Assembly (NCBI GenBank): GCA_038562375.1
Contig: JBCFAY010000014.1
Coordinates: 21,494-85,493 of the forward strand
Length of the DNA: 64,000 nucleotides
Source of the DNA: JBCFAY01 sp038562375
Lineage (GTDB): Bacteria; Bacillota; Clostridia; Christensenellales; CAG-138
Direction: 5' to 3'
Shown here: one piece after another, positions 42,414 to 53,616 of the stretch
Position numbering within the stretch: the first letter of the stretch is position 1
How the letters are laid out: the number at the start of each line of letters is the position of its first letter
The notes under the pieces: model-generated
The model's database searches: none
The model's input: the letters and a program-made list of their open reading frames with translations, nothing else
What the model was told of the DNA's origin: nothing
Program-made: the position numbers and the translations under genes

Positions 42414-42680
42414 ATGCATCAGGCACGCTTAATCAATGTAGGCTTTGGGAACATCGTATCCGCCACGCGCCTTATCGCGATCGTTTCACCCGAATCCGCG
42501 CCCATCAAGCGGATCATCCAGGAAGCGCGCGAAATGGGAAGATTGATCGACGCGACGTACGGCAGAAGAACGCGCGCGGTCATCGTGATGGACAGCGACC
42601 ATGTGATACTTTCGGCGCTGCAGCCGGAGACCATTGCGCGGCGCATCGGGGACGATGCCGCCGATCCGGCGGAGGAATAG
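42414..42680 (+). CDS. remA: RemA/DUF370 regulator
   Basis: An 88-residue protein with LINVGFGNIVSATRLIAIVS and the conserved IKRIIQEARE, DATYGRRTRAVIVMDSDHVI. RemA in Bacillus is a DNA-binding activator of matrix genes; in other Clostridia the role is less known. Position between yicC and gmk is standard. Confidence 0.95.
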   Translation: MHQARLINVGFGNIVSATRLIAIVSPESAPIKRIIQEAREMGRLIDATYGRRTRAVIVMDSDHVILSALQPETIARRIGDDAADPAEE

Positions 42681-42696
42681 TTCTTTAGGGGGAATC

Positions 42697-43314
42697 ATGC
42701 ACAAAGGGCTTTTAATCGTGATATCCGGTCCGTCCGGGGTTGGCAAGGGCGTCATATGCAGGTGCTTGCTCAACCAAAGGCCGGAGCTCAAAGTATCCGT
42801 TTCCGCGACGACCCGCGCGATGCGCGAAGGCGAAACGGAAGGCGTCAATTATTTTTTTAAGTCTAAAGATGAATTCAAGCGCATGATCGCGGACAACGCG
42901 TTTTTGGAATATACGGAGATTTTCGGATCGCATTACTACGGCACGCCGCACGCATATGTACAGGAGCAGCAGTGCCTCGGCAACGATGTGATCCTCGAGA
43001 TCGATGTGCAGGGCGCGATGTCCGTTAAAAAAAGGTGCCCGGACGCGGTGTTCATATTTATCGCGCCTCCATCCATGAGCACGCTGAGGTGCCGGCTGGT
43101 CGGTCGGGGCACGGAGTCGCCGGAGGCGGTTCAGAGGAGGTTCGATACGGCCTTCAAGGAAATGAAGTGGATCGGGGAGTATGATTATATCGTCGTAAAC
43201 GATGTGCTGGAGGACGCGGTGAAGCAGATCGATTCCATCGTCACCGCGGAGAAGCTCCGGGTGCAAAGAAACGAGATTTTGATACAGAGATTACAGGAGG
43301 GCGAAATGCTATGA
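42697..43314 (+). CDS. gmk: Guanylate kinase
   Basis: A 205-residue enzyme phosphorylating GMP to GDP. Start MHKGLLIVISGPSGVGKG with GGGGG upstream; Walker A is GPSGVGKG, followed by VSATTRAMREGETEGVNYFF and LEIDVQGA. Its last codons overlap the rpoZ start. Confidence 0.97.
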   Translation: MHKGLLIVISGPSGVGKGVICRCLLNQRPELKVSVSATTRAMREGETEGVNYFFKSKDEFKRMIADNAFLEYTEIFGSHYYGTPHAYVQEQQCLGNDVILEIDVQGAMSVKKRCPDAVFIFIAPPSMSTLRCRLVGRGTESPEAVQRRFDTAFKEMKWIGEYDYIVVNDVLEDAVKQIDSIVTAEKLRVQRNEILIQRLQEGEML

Positions 43315-43502
43315 TGAACCATCCGCCGTTGAACGAACTGGTCGAGAAGGCGGGCTGCCGCTACATGCTGGTGACCGCCGTCGCAAAGCGCGCGCGGCAG
43401 CTTTTGGATGATACGGACACTTTGGGCGATCGCAAGCCGGTGTCCGTCGCGGTCGAGGAATTTTTCAACGGAAAGTACAAGGTGCACCGGGCAGAGGATT
43501 AA
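43311..43502 (+). CDS. rpoZ: RNA polymerase omega subunit
   Basis: A 63-residue protein, PPLNELVEKAGCRYMLVTAVAKRARQL (quoted in part) followed by KPVSVAVEEFFNGKYKV. Start ATG overlaps the gmk stop; a second ATG at 43314 is possible. It helps fold and assemble the beta' subunit. Confidence 0.93.
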   Translation: MMNHPPLNELVEKAGCRYMLVTAVAKRARQLLDDTDTLGDRKPVSVAVEEFFNGKYKVHRAED

Positions 43503-43505
43503 ACG

Positions 43506-44693
43506 ATGTCTAAAACCGTGGTTCTGGGCGTAACCGGCTCGATCGCCGCCTATAAGGCGGCGGAGATCGTCAGCCGCCTCAAAAAGCGCGATATCGACGT
43601 CCGCGTCATCCTGACGAAGGCCGGCGAGCAGTTCATCACGCCTTTGACGCTGGAAACGCTCAGCCATGCTCCGGTCGTAGTGGACATGTTCCACCGCGAC
43701 GCGCCGTGGGAGGTTGAGCATATCGCGCTCGCAAAGAGGGCCGATGTGTTCCTCATCGCCCCCGCGAGCGCGGACTTTATCGCAAAGGCTGCACACGGCG
43801 TCGCGGACGATATGCTCACGACGACGCTGCTCGCGACCAAAGCGCCGGTGCTCGTCGCGCCCGCGATGAACTCCGCAATGTACGAAAATCCCGCAGTGCG
43901 GGAGAATATCGAAATTCTAAAGCGGCGCGGCTTTATGTTCATCGATCCCGACGAGGGGCTGCTTGCCTGTGGGGACACGGGTTCGGGAAGGCTCGCGGAG
44001 CCTTCCGACATCGTGGAGCGTACCATGCGGGCCCTGTACCCAAAGCGCGACTTCGAAGGCGTTCGCGCCCTCGTGAGCGCCGGACCAACGCAGGAAAAAA
44101 TCGATCCCGTCCGCTATTTGACGAACCGCTCCTCCGGAAAGATGGGCTACGCGATCGCCGAAGCGCTGACGGAGCGCGGAGCCTCCGTCACATTGGTGAG
44201 CGGACCGACCGGCCTTGCTGCGCCAAGCGGCGTAGATCGCGTCGACGTTCGATCTTCGCAGGAGATGTTCCGCGCGATCGACGGGCTCTTCGAAGAATGC
44301 GATCTGCTGATCATGGCGGCCGCGCCCGCGGATTACACGATCGCCCAGCCGAAGGATCATAAGATTAAAAAGAGCGGCAGCGCAACGCTTTCGCTCGAGC
44401 TTTCGCCCACAAGGGATATCCTCGGAGCGATGGGTGAGAAAAAGGAGAAGCGGATGCTCGTCGGCTTCGCGGCGGAGACCGAGGAGCTTGCAAAGAACGC
44501 CAGGGAGAAGCTCGCAAGGAAGAATCTCGACATGATATTCGCGAACGACGTTTCGGGGACGGATACCGGTTTTGGCGTATCCACCAATAGCCTTACGCTG
44601 TATCTGCCGGACGGGAGCGAGCTTAACAGCGGCCTGATGCAGAAGAGGGAAGTCGCCGACTGGATGCTCGACCAGATCGCGAAGCGGCGCTGA
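43506..44693 (+). CDS. coaBC: Bifunctional CoaBC (phosphopantothenoylcysteine synthetase/decarboxylase)
   Basis: A 395-residue fusion for two steps of CoA synthesis. The N-terminal flavodoxin-like CoaC part shows GVTGSIAAYKAAEIVSRL, HIALAKRADVFLIAPASA, and VAPAMNSAMYENPA; the CoaB half (from about 180) has LVSAGPTQEKIDPVRYLTNRSSGKMG and the lysine-rich KDHKIKK. It follows rpoZ by three bases and ends the operon with a hairpin. Confidence 0.97.
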   Translation: MSKTVVLGVTGSIAAYKAAEIVSRLKKRDIDVRVILTKAGEQFITPLTLETLSHAPVVVDMFHRDAPWEVEHIALAKRADVFLIAPASADFIAKAAHGVADDMLTTTLLATKAPVLVAPAMNSAMYENPAVRENIEILKRRGFMFIDPDEGLLACGDTGSGRLAEPSDIVERTMRALYPKRDFEGVRALVSAGPTQEKIDPVRYLTNRSSGKMGYAIAEALTERGASVTLVSGPTGLAAPSGVDRVDVRSSQEMFRAIDGLFEECDLLIMAAAPADYTIAQPKDHKIKKSGSATLSLELSPTRDILGAMGEKKEKRMLVGFAAETEELAKNAREKLARKNLDMIFANDVSGTDTGFGVSTNSLTLYLPDGSELNSGLMQKREVADWMLDQIAKRR

Positions 44694-44735
44694 CAGACCA
44701 AAAAAACGCGCGGCAGGCCTTTTGGTCTGCTGCCT
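44694..44735 (+). terminator. Probable terminator after coaBC
   Basis: CAGACCAAAA at 44694 pairs perfectly with TTTTGGTCTG at 44720-44729; an alternative shorter stem GCAGGCC/GGTCTGC precedes a CCTTTTG tail. The two stems are mutually exclusive. Confidence 0.7.
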
Positions 44736-44758
44736 TTTGTACTATTCTCGAATTAAAA

Positions 44759-44826
44759 CGCGGACAAAATATTTGTCCGCGGCTCGTTAGTGAATGTCGG
44801 AAATCTTTGGATTTTCGGCGAAGGAA
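44759..44826 (+). repeat. Composite extragenic palindrome, copy 2
   Basis: CGCGGACAAA-ATA-TTTGTCCGCG (10-bp perfect stem) is followed after 14 bases by GTCGGAAATC/GATTTTCGGC, set in AATGTCGGAAA..CGGCGAAGGAAA. The second half resembles 28096-28129. It lies between coaBC and priA. Confidence 0.6.
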
Positions 44827-44903
44827 AATAGTATTTACGAATCCGCTCTAAGGTAAAGGGAGTCGGGCCTATGCGGATTCGTATTGTTAAGGGGGGATGG
44901 GGA

Positions 44904-47168
<2,265 letters not shown>

Positions 47169-47175
47169 CGGAACG

Positions 47176-47205
47176 TTGCGCCCGCGGCGTTAATTGCATT
47201 ATAAT
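47176..47205 (+). promoter_or_regulatory. Possible promoter of the def-fmt operon
   Basis: TTGCGC (47176-47181) and TATAAT (47200-47205) are 18 bases apart in the 72-base gap before def. Confidence 0.55.
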
Positions 47206-47240
47206 AGGAAAATAGATCAAGACTCGCTTCGGAGGGAAAA

Positions 47241-47759
47241 ATGGCGATACGCAAGATTCTGGTCGGGGACGAACCCACCTTGTATAAAAAATGCAGGCCG
47301 GTCGAAAAATTCGACGCGCGGCTCCACATGATGCTTGACGACATCGCCGAGACGATGTACGACGCAGACGGCGTCGGCCTTGCCGCACCGCAGGTCGGCA
47401 TACTCCGGCGGATGTTCGTCGTCGACTGCGGGGAAGGGCTTTTGGAGCTTATCAATCCCGAGGTGATTTCTACGGAGGGTGAGATCGGCGAAATGGAGGC
47501 CTGCCTTTCCTTTCCGGGGCAGCAGGGCTATGTCGTGCGTCCGGAAAAGGTTGTGGTGCGCGCGCAGAACCGAAACGGCGAATGGGTGGAATATGAAGGG
47601 CAAGGCCTTCTCGCGCGGGCGCTGCTGCACGAGAACGACCACCTCGACGGACAGGTATATCTTAGGCTTGTAACCGAGCCTCCCGAGGGCTTTGGCGAAG
47701 AGGAGGAAGACGAGGACCTGGACGGGCAGGCGCTGCCGGATGCCGGGGAGAAGCTATGA
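47241..47759 (+). CDS. def: Peptide deformylase
   Basis: A 172-residue metalloenzyme removing the formyl group from nascent proteins. Motif I GVGLAAPQVG, motif II EACLSFPG (relatives usually EGCLSVPG) and motif III HENDHLDG give the metal ligands Cys, His, His and the catalytic Glu. The C-terminal acidic tail (EEEEDEDLDGQ) is longer than usual. fmt overlaps its stop by four bases. Confidence 0.95.
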   Translation: MAIRKILVGDEPTLYKKCRPVEKFDARLHMMLDDIAETMYDADGVGLAAPQVGILRRMFVVDCGEGLLELINPEVISTEGEIGEMEACLSFPGQQGYVVRPEKVVVRAQNRNGEWVEYEGQGLLARALLHENDHLDGQVYLRLVTEPPEGFGEEEEDEDLDGQALPDAGEKL

Positions 47760-48685
47760 GGATCTCTTTTCTAGGCACGCCGGATTTTGCTGTTCCATCC
47801 CTGAAAATGCTTGTGGAGGACGGGCACGAGATCTGCGTCTTTACCCAGCCGGACAGGCCTAAAGGCAGGGGCTATGAGCTGGCGGCGTCCGCGGTCAAGC
47901 AGGCGGCGCAGGAATACGGTCTGCCCGTGTATCAGCCGCAGAAGATCAGCTCGCCCGAAGGGATCGCCCTGCTTCGGGAAGCCGATCCGGAGATGATGGT
48001 TACCGCCGCCTGGGGTCAGCTCTTATCCAAGGAAGCGCTTGCGATTCCCAGATACGGCTGCGTCAACGTCCACGGCTCGCTGCTGCCGAAATACCGGGGG
48101 GCCGCGCCGGTACAGTGCGCGATCATCAACGGGGAGGCGCAGACCGGCGTCACCACGATGCTTACGGACGTTGGCCTTGACACCGGAGATATACTTTTGT
48201 CGAGAAGCACGCCCATCGGCGAGGACGAGACGGCGGGCGAACTGCTGACGCGCCTTGCAGGGATCGGTGCGGAGGTTCTCAGGGAGACGATCGAGGCGCT
48301 CCGAAAGGGCACAATTATTCGTACCCCACAGGATCCGGCGCAGGCGACCAGATGCGCTCAATTGAAGAAGGAAGACGGCCATATCGACTTTTTAAAAAGC
48401 GCTTTGAGCGTACACAATATCGTGCGCGGCGTCAACCCGTGGCCCGGCGCGTATGCGATAAACGGCGGGGAAACGATCAAGATCTGGCGCACCCGAAAAT
48501 GCGATCTGGAAAAGGGATCGGCGCTGCCGGGCGACTGCGTGATTGCCGACCCGAAGCAGGGGCTTTTCGTCGCGTGCGGGGACGGCTGCGTTGAGGTTTT
48601 GGAGATGCAGTTCCCCGGCTCCAAACGCATGGACGCGAAGAGCGCCCTTCGCGGGCATTCCCTCTCCGGGGTTCGGTTTTCATAA
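47756..48685 (+). CDS. fmt: Methionyl-tRNA formyltransferase
   Basis: A 309-residue enzyme that formylates initiator tRNA. RISFLGTPDFAVPSL is the start, HGSLLPKYRGAAPVQ the catalytic segment, TDVGLDTGDILL follows, and a C-terminal OB-like domain begins near 205. Translationally coupled to def and to rsmB (one-base overlap). Confidence 0.97.
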   Translation: MRISFLGTPDFAVPSLKMLVEDGHEICVFTQPDRPKGRGYELAASAVKQAAQEYGLPVYQPQKISSPEGIALLREADPEMMVTAAWGQLLSKEALAIPRYGCVNVHGSLLPKYRGAAPVQCAIINGEAQTGVTTMLTDVGLDTGDILLSRSTPIGEDETAGELLTRLAGIGAEVLRETIEALRKGTIIRTPQDPAQATRCAQLKKEDGHIDFLKSALSVHNIVRGVNPWPGAYAINGGETIKIWRTRKCDLEKGSALPGDCVIADPKQGLFVACGDGCVEVLEMQFPGSKRMDAKSALRGHSLSGVRFS

Positions 48686-49986
48686 TGAGCGCGCGGCGAA
48701 AAGCGCTTGAGGCGCTCGTGGAGATCACCGATCATGGCGCGTACGCAAACCTAAAGCTCAAGGAGACGCTTTCCGGCGTGTCCGAGCAAGAGGCGCGCTG
48801 GGTCAGCGCAGCGGTTTATACGGCGATCGAGCACCTCGCGTATATCGACCATGTGCTTTCCGGCTTTGTCCATCAAAAACCGAAGCCGATCATCAGAGGA
48901 ATACTCAGGCTCGGCGTATGCCAGCTACTCTATATGAACGTGCCCGACAGCGCCGTGTGCGACGAGAGCGTCAAGCTTGCGCGCGAGGTCGGCAAAGGCG
49001 CGCTCTCGGGCTATGTCAACGGCGTGCTGCGCAATATCTGCAGGAACAAAGGCTCCTTGCCCGCGCTGCCCGAGAACCTAACGCAGAGGCTCAGCATCGA
49101 GTCCGGCTATCCGGAATGGATCGTCGAGGAATACATCGGGCAATACGGCGAGGAGTTTGCGCGCAATCTGCTCTTCGCGCAAAACCTTGGGCTGACGCTA
49201 CGGGCGCAGCCGCCCTTTACGCCGAAAGAACTCGGGGACGCGCTTTGCGCGCGCGGCGTCTCGTTCTCGCGCGGGACGATCATAAACGAGGCGTTTAAGC
49301 TCGAAAAAGGGTTTGATATCGCGTCGGACGCGCTGTTTTTGGAAGGGAAAGTCGCCGTGCAGAGCGAGAGCGCGATGCTGGCGGCCAAAGCGTGCAAGGT
49401 CGGGCCGGGAATGCGGGTGCTCGACGCCTGCGCCGCGCCCGGCGGAAAAAGCGCGTACCTCGCCGCGCTGATGGAGGATCGCGGGCATCTGGAGGCGTGG
49501 GAAGTGCACGAACACCGCAAGGAGCTCTTAGATAAGACGCTCGGGCGGCTGCATGTGCGCTGCGCGAACACGCGGGTGCAGGACGCGTGCGAACTCCGTG
49601 AGGAGCTGGTCGGGAGCATGGACGCCGTGCTTGTGGACGCGCCGTGCTCGGGGCTCGGCGTTTCCGGCAAACCCGACATCCGCTACGCAAGGAGCCCCGG
49701 GGATATCCAATCGCTCGCCGCGCTTCAGAAAAAGATCCTTGATTGTTGCGCGAATTACGTCGCGCTAGGCGGCGCGCTCGTGTATGCGACCTGCACCGTG
49801 AGCAAAAGGGAGAATCAGGATGTCGTTTCGGATTTTCTCAAGCGGCATGCGGAATTTCAGCTTGATCCATTCACGGAGCTTTTGCCCGACGGGATGCGCT
49901 ATCGCGCGAAGGACGGGATGCTGCATCTGTTTCCACACATGGATCACACGGACGGGTTTTTTATCGCCCGCATGGTGAAACGATGA
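48685..49986 (+). CDS. rsmB: 16S rRNA (cytosine-967-C5)-methyltransferase RsmB
   Basis: A 433-residue protein: an N-terminal NusB-like domain (about 1-135) and a SAM methyltransferase core with DACAAPGGKSAYLAAL, DAPCSGLGV (catalytic cysteine) and VYATCTVSKREN. The start overlaps fmt by one base and the stop overlaps rlmN by four. Confidence 0.96.
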   Translation: MSARRKALEALVEITDHGAYANLKLKETLSGVSEQEARWVSAAVYTAIEHLAYIDHVLSGFVHQKPKPIIRGILRLGVCQLLYMNVPDSAVCDESVKLAREVGKGALSGYVNGVLRNICRNKGSLPALPENLTQRLSIESGYPEWIVEEYIGQYGEEFARNLLFAQNLGLTLRAQPPFTPKELGDALCARGVSFSRGTIINEAFKLEKGFDIASDALFLEGKVAVQSESAMLAAKACKVGPGMRVLDACAAPGGKSAYLAALMEDRGHLEAWEVHEHRKELLDKTLGRLHVRCANTRVQDACELREELVGSMDAVLVDAPCSGLGVSGKPDIRYARSPGDIQSLAALQKKILDCCANYVALGGALVYATCTVSKRENQDVVSDFLKRHAEFQLDPFTELLPDGMRYRAKDGMLHLFPHMDHTDGFFIARMVKR

Positions 49987-51023
49987 ATTTGATGGATCAA
50001 AACCTCGAAGAGCTGGAAGGGCTGCTCTTAAGCTGGGGCGAGCCGCGTTTTCGCGCCCGCCAGGTTTTCGAGTGGCTGCAGAAGGGCGCTCGCCCCGAGG
50101 ATATGACCAACCTTCCCAAGGCGCTGCGCAATAAGCTCTCCGCCCTGCCGTTCGGCGGCGCGAAGATCCACACGCGCCGCATCTCCGAGATCGACGGCAC
50201 GGTCAAATATCTCTTCGAGCTGGAGGATCAAAACCTCGTGGAAGGGGTTTTGATGCATTACGATTACGGAAATACGCTATGCCTGTCCACGCAGGTGGGC
50301 TGCAATATGGGCTGCGCATTCTGCGCGTCGACGCTCGCGGGCTGCGTGCGCAACCTTACCGCGGGAGAGATGTTAAGTCAGGTCGCTCTGGTGGAAGCAG
50401 ACGAACCCTGCCCGGAACACCATGTACGCTCGGTGACGAACATCGTGCTCATGGGCAGCGGAGAGCCGCTTTTGAACTATGAGAGCGTCGTCAGGTTCCT
50501 CAAGCTTGTAAGCATGCCCGGAGGCATGAACATCAGCCCCCGGAACATCTCGCTTTCGACCTGCGGGCTGGTTCCCAGGATCTATACGTTGATCAAAGAA
50601 GCGCCCCACGTTACGCTTTCGATCTCTCTGCATGCGCCGAACAACAAAATCCGCTCGAAGCTGATGCCCATCAATCAAACGTATCCGATCGAGATGCTCG
50701 TGCAGGCGGCGAAGGACTATGCACAGGGCACGGGCCGAAGAGTGATCTTCGAATACGCTCTGATCAAAGGCGTCAACTCAGAGCGCGTCCATGCGATGGA
50801 ATTGGCGGATCTCGTGCGCGGCGTCAACTGCCACGTCAACCTGATTCCGCTCAATCCGGTGCCCGAACACGACCTGTTCGGCGTATCCCGGGCAGATGCG
50901 TATGCTTTCGCGGGATGGCTTGACGAGCGCTCGATCTCCGCAAGCGTCCGGCGGGAGATGGGCGCGGACATCGAGGGCGCCTGCGGCCAGTTAAGAAGAA
51001 GGGTTCTCGAGGAGGGTTCATGA
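49983..51023 (+). CDS. rlmN: 23S rRNA/tRNA adenine-C2 methyltransferase RlmN
   Basis: A 346-residue radical-SAM enzyme. The cluster motif is CNMGCAFCAS; the second catalytic cysteine lies in EGACGQL near the C-terminus; an N-terminal helix-hairpin domain (LLSWGEPRFRARQVFEWLQ) is present. Part of the translation-quality operon, overlapping the phosphatase gene by four bases. Confidence 0.97.
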   Translation: MNLMDQNLEELEGLLLSWGEPRFRARQVFEWLQKGARPEDMTNLPKALRNKLSALPFGGAKIHTRRISEIDGTVKYLFELEDQNLVEGVLMHYDYGNTLCLSTQVGCNMGCAFCASTLAGCVRNLTAGEMLSQVALVEADEPCPEHHVRSVTNIVLMGSGEPLLNYESVVRFLKLVSMPGGMNISPRNISLSTCGLVPRIYTLIKEAPHVTLSISLHAPNNKIRSKLMPINQTYPIEMLVQAAKDYAQGTGRRVIFEYALIKGVNSERVHAMELADLVRGVNCHVNLIPLNPVPEHDLFGVSRADAYAFAGWLDERSISASVRREMGADIEGACGQLRRRVLEEGS

Positions 51024-51754
51024 GGTTCGCATACCGGAGCGATATAGGCAAGCGCGCTAAGAATGAGGATTACTGCTACGTCCCCGAGGACGGCGGCCCC
51101 ATGCTGCTGATCGTGGCGGACGGCATGGGCGGCCACAACGCCGGAATGCTCGCGAGCCATATGGCCGTGCAGACCGTTTCCGAACGTATGAAGCAGGGCG
51201 GATTCTTCAATACGGATGCGCTGATCCGCCATGCCGTCGCGTATGCGAATACGGTGATTTATCATTTTGCGCTCGAACGTGCGGAGTGCCGCGGCATGGG
51301 AACGACGATCGTGCTCGCCGTCGTCGAGGGCGGGGAATACATCGCCGCGAACATCGGGGACAGCAGGCTGTATCATTATTATCAGGCGAGACAGTCGATC
51401 CGCCAGGTCACCGTCGATCATTCCTTTGTGGCGACGCTTGTCGCGAGCGGCGAAATCACGCCGGAGCAGGCGCAGACGCACCCCAAGCGCAACATCATCA
51501 CGCGCGCGTTAGGCACGCGCGAGCAGGAGAAACTCGATCTTTTCCATGAAAAATGGGACAAGGGCGATATACTGATGCTCTGTTCGGACGGATTGTATAC
51601 CGCCGTGCGCGAGCGTCAGCTCGTGGATATCCTGAGACAGGATGTCGACTTGGAACACAAATGCTCCATGCTGGTCGATCTCGCGCTGAATGCCGACGCG
51701 TCGGACAATGTGACGGTTGTGCTCGCGCTCAACGACGGGGAGGTGGGCGAATGA
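51020..51754 (+). CDS. PP2C-type protein serine/threonine phosphatase
   Basis: A 244-residue phosphatase (PrpC/Stp type). Metal-binding motifs are RSDIGKRAKNED, VADGMGGHNAG and LCSDGLY, with DASDNVTVVL near the end. It opposes the kinase encoded by the next gene, whose ATG overlaps its stop. Confidence 0.95.
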   Translation: MRFAYRSDIGKRAKNEDYCYVPEDGGPMLLIVADGMGGHNAGMLASHMAVQTVSERMKQGGFFNTDALIRHAVAYANTVIYHFALERAECRGMGTTIVLAVVEGGEYIAANIGDSRLYHYYQARQSIRQVTVDHSFVATLVASGEITPEQAQTHPKRNIITRALGTREQEKLDLFHEKWDKGDILMLCSDGLYTAVRERQLVDILRQDVDLEHKCSMLVDLALNADASDNVTVVLALNDGEVGE

Positions 51755-53616
51755 TCGATACCGGCATGATTTTATCCGGCCGCTACAAGGTGGAATGCCT
51801 GATCGGCACCGGCGGCATGGCGGAGGTGTACCGTGCGCAGTGTCTACAGACCGGGCGAACGGTCGCGCTCAAGGTGCTCAAGGAGCAGTTTAAGGACAAC
51901 GCCGAGTTTTTACGGAGGTTCGAGCGCGAAGCGCAGGCGGTCCTGACGCTTTCTCACGAGAATATCGTCCGCTCTTACGACGTGGGCGAGGACCGGGGCT
52001 ATCATTACATCGTGCTTGAGTATGTGGAAGGCTGCACGCTCAAGGCGATGATCCGCGATCAGGGCGCGATGAACCCGCGCCAGGTCGTGGCGATCGCCGG
52101 ACAGCTGCTCGACGCGCTGGGGCATGCGCATCATTATGGGATCATCCACAGGGATATCAAGCCGCAGAACGTGATCGTCACGCCGAAAGGCAAGGCTAAG
52201 CTCGCGGACTTCGGCATCGCGCGCGACGCGGATTCTTCCACGGTGACGTTCGCCGGTACCAACGTGCTCGGTTCCGTGCACTATATCTCGCCGGAGCAGG
52301 CGAAGGGCGAGGTTGTCACGGTGGAGAGCGATCTCTATTCGCTCGGGATTTCGATTTACGAGATGCTCACGGGCAGCGTGCCGTTCGGCGGGGATAACAG
52401 CGTTTCCATCGCGCTCAAGCATCTTCAGGAGCCGATCCTCCCTCCCGTTCAAATCCGAAGAAACATTCCATCCGCTCTCAGCGACGTGGTCGTCAGGGCG
52501 ACGGCAAAAGACCCCGCGATGCGCTATCACAGCGCGGCGGAGATGAAGCGCGACCTTCTTCGCGCGCTCCGGGAGCCGCACGGGAAATTCGTACGCATCT
52601 CCATGGCCCGGGACGCCGCGCAGCCGAAGGAGAAGAAACGGCGCTCAGGCGGCATATTTAGGATCGCCCTGACGCTGGTGCTCTCGCTGGGCCTGTTCGT
52701 CATGATGTTCCTTTTGGTCCGATCCCTGTGGGACAGGGATCGCGCGTCCGAATCCGACCGCGTTCCAAAGCTTACGGGAAAGACGCTCGACGAGGCAGAG
52801 CAAATTGCGCAGCTGCGCGGATATACGATCGAGGTGACCCAATGGCTGTCGGACGATACCGTCGCCGACGGGACGGTGCTCGACCAGTCGCCGGAGGCCA
52901 ACGCGAGCGTGGGCAAGGGCACTAGAATCTCGGTGTCCGTGTCCCGCGGAAGCCTGAACGCGGTCGTGCCTCAGCTTGTAAACCTTCCTTTGAACGATGC
53001 CGCCGACCTTCTTGCGGAGAACGGATTGCAGCTCGGCGTGATCGAATACGAGCAGAGCGATGAGGTGCCGCCCGGCAGCATTTGCAGGCAGAATCCCGCG
53101 GAGGGGGCGGAACTGATGGAGGGGGACAGCGTCGATGTTTGGGTCAGCGGTTCTGCGGATCAGGAAATCGAAATGCCGACGCTGACCGGTACGAGCATCA
53201 AGGATGCGATCGCGGCGATACAGGAGCTGGGGTTCAAGCGCATACTGGTGCGCAGCGAGGAGCCCGTCAACGATGCGCTGGAGAATACCGTGATCAAGCA
53301 GTCGCCTTCCGGCGGAATGAGCTCGGATATATTCGCGACCGTGGAGCTGACGATCAGCAATATCGTGCCCGGCGAATACGCGGCGGATATCGCGTTCAAT
53401 GTGGATATCGCGGAAAACGATTCGTCCGTAATGGTCACCTGCGTTAAAACGCCCGGCGTCGAATGGGTGCTCTATGAGGATACGCTGCAGAAAGGCGTGC
53501 AGCGCACGGTTTCCTTCCAGGCGATGACCAATTTCGGCGGAGAATATGAGACGATATTATATGTCAATGGGGAAGCGGTGCGCCGCAGCACGATAGCATA
53601 TGAATACAGAGGGTAA
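51751..53616 (+). CDS. prkC: PASTA-domain Ser/Thr protein kinase (PrkC/Stk type)
   Basis: A 621-residue membrane kinase. The cytoplasmic kinase domain (about 1-275) has the glycine loop IGTGGMAEVY, HRDIKPQN and DFGIARD. One TM helix is near 302-323. Outside are three PASTA repeats starting near 338, 404 and 472 that sense muropeptides or lipid II, and a further beta domain (about 536-621). Such kinases link wall state to growth and germination. The start overlaps the phosphatase stop, and its 3' end overlaps rsgA by 17 bases. Confidence 0.96.
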   Translation: MIDTGMILSGRYKVECLIGTGGMAEVYRAQCLQTGRTVALKVLKEQFKDNAEFLRRFEREAQAVLTLSHENIVRSYDVGEDRGYHYIVLEYVEGCTLKAMIRDQGAMNPRQVVAIAGQLLDALGHAHHYGIIHRDIKPQNVIVTPKGKAKLADFGIARDADSSTVTFAGTNVLGSVHYISPEQAKGEVVTVESDLYSLGISIYEMLTGSVPFGGDNSVSIALKHLQEPILPPVQIRRNIPSALSDVVVRATAKDPAMRYHSAAEMKRDLLRALREPHGKFVRISMARDAAQPKEKKRRSGGIFRIALTLVLSLGLFVMMFLLVRSLWDRDRASESDRVPKLTGKTLDEAEQIAQLRGYTIEVTQWLSDDTVADGTVLDQSPEANASVGKGTRISVSVSRGSLNAVVPQLVNLPLNDAADLLAENGLQLGVIEYEQSDEVPPGSICRQNPAEGAELMEGDSVDVWVSGSADQEIEMPTLTGTSIKDAIAAIQELGFKRILVRSEEPVNDALENTVIKQSPSGGMSSDIFATVELTISNIVPGEYAADIAFNVDIAENDSSVMVTCVKTPGVEWVLYEDTLQKGVQRTVSFQAMTNFGGEYETILYVNGEAVRRSTIAYEYRG

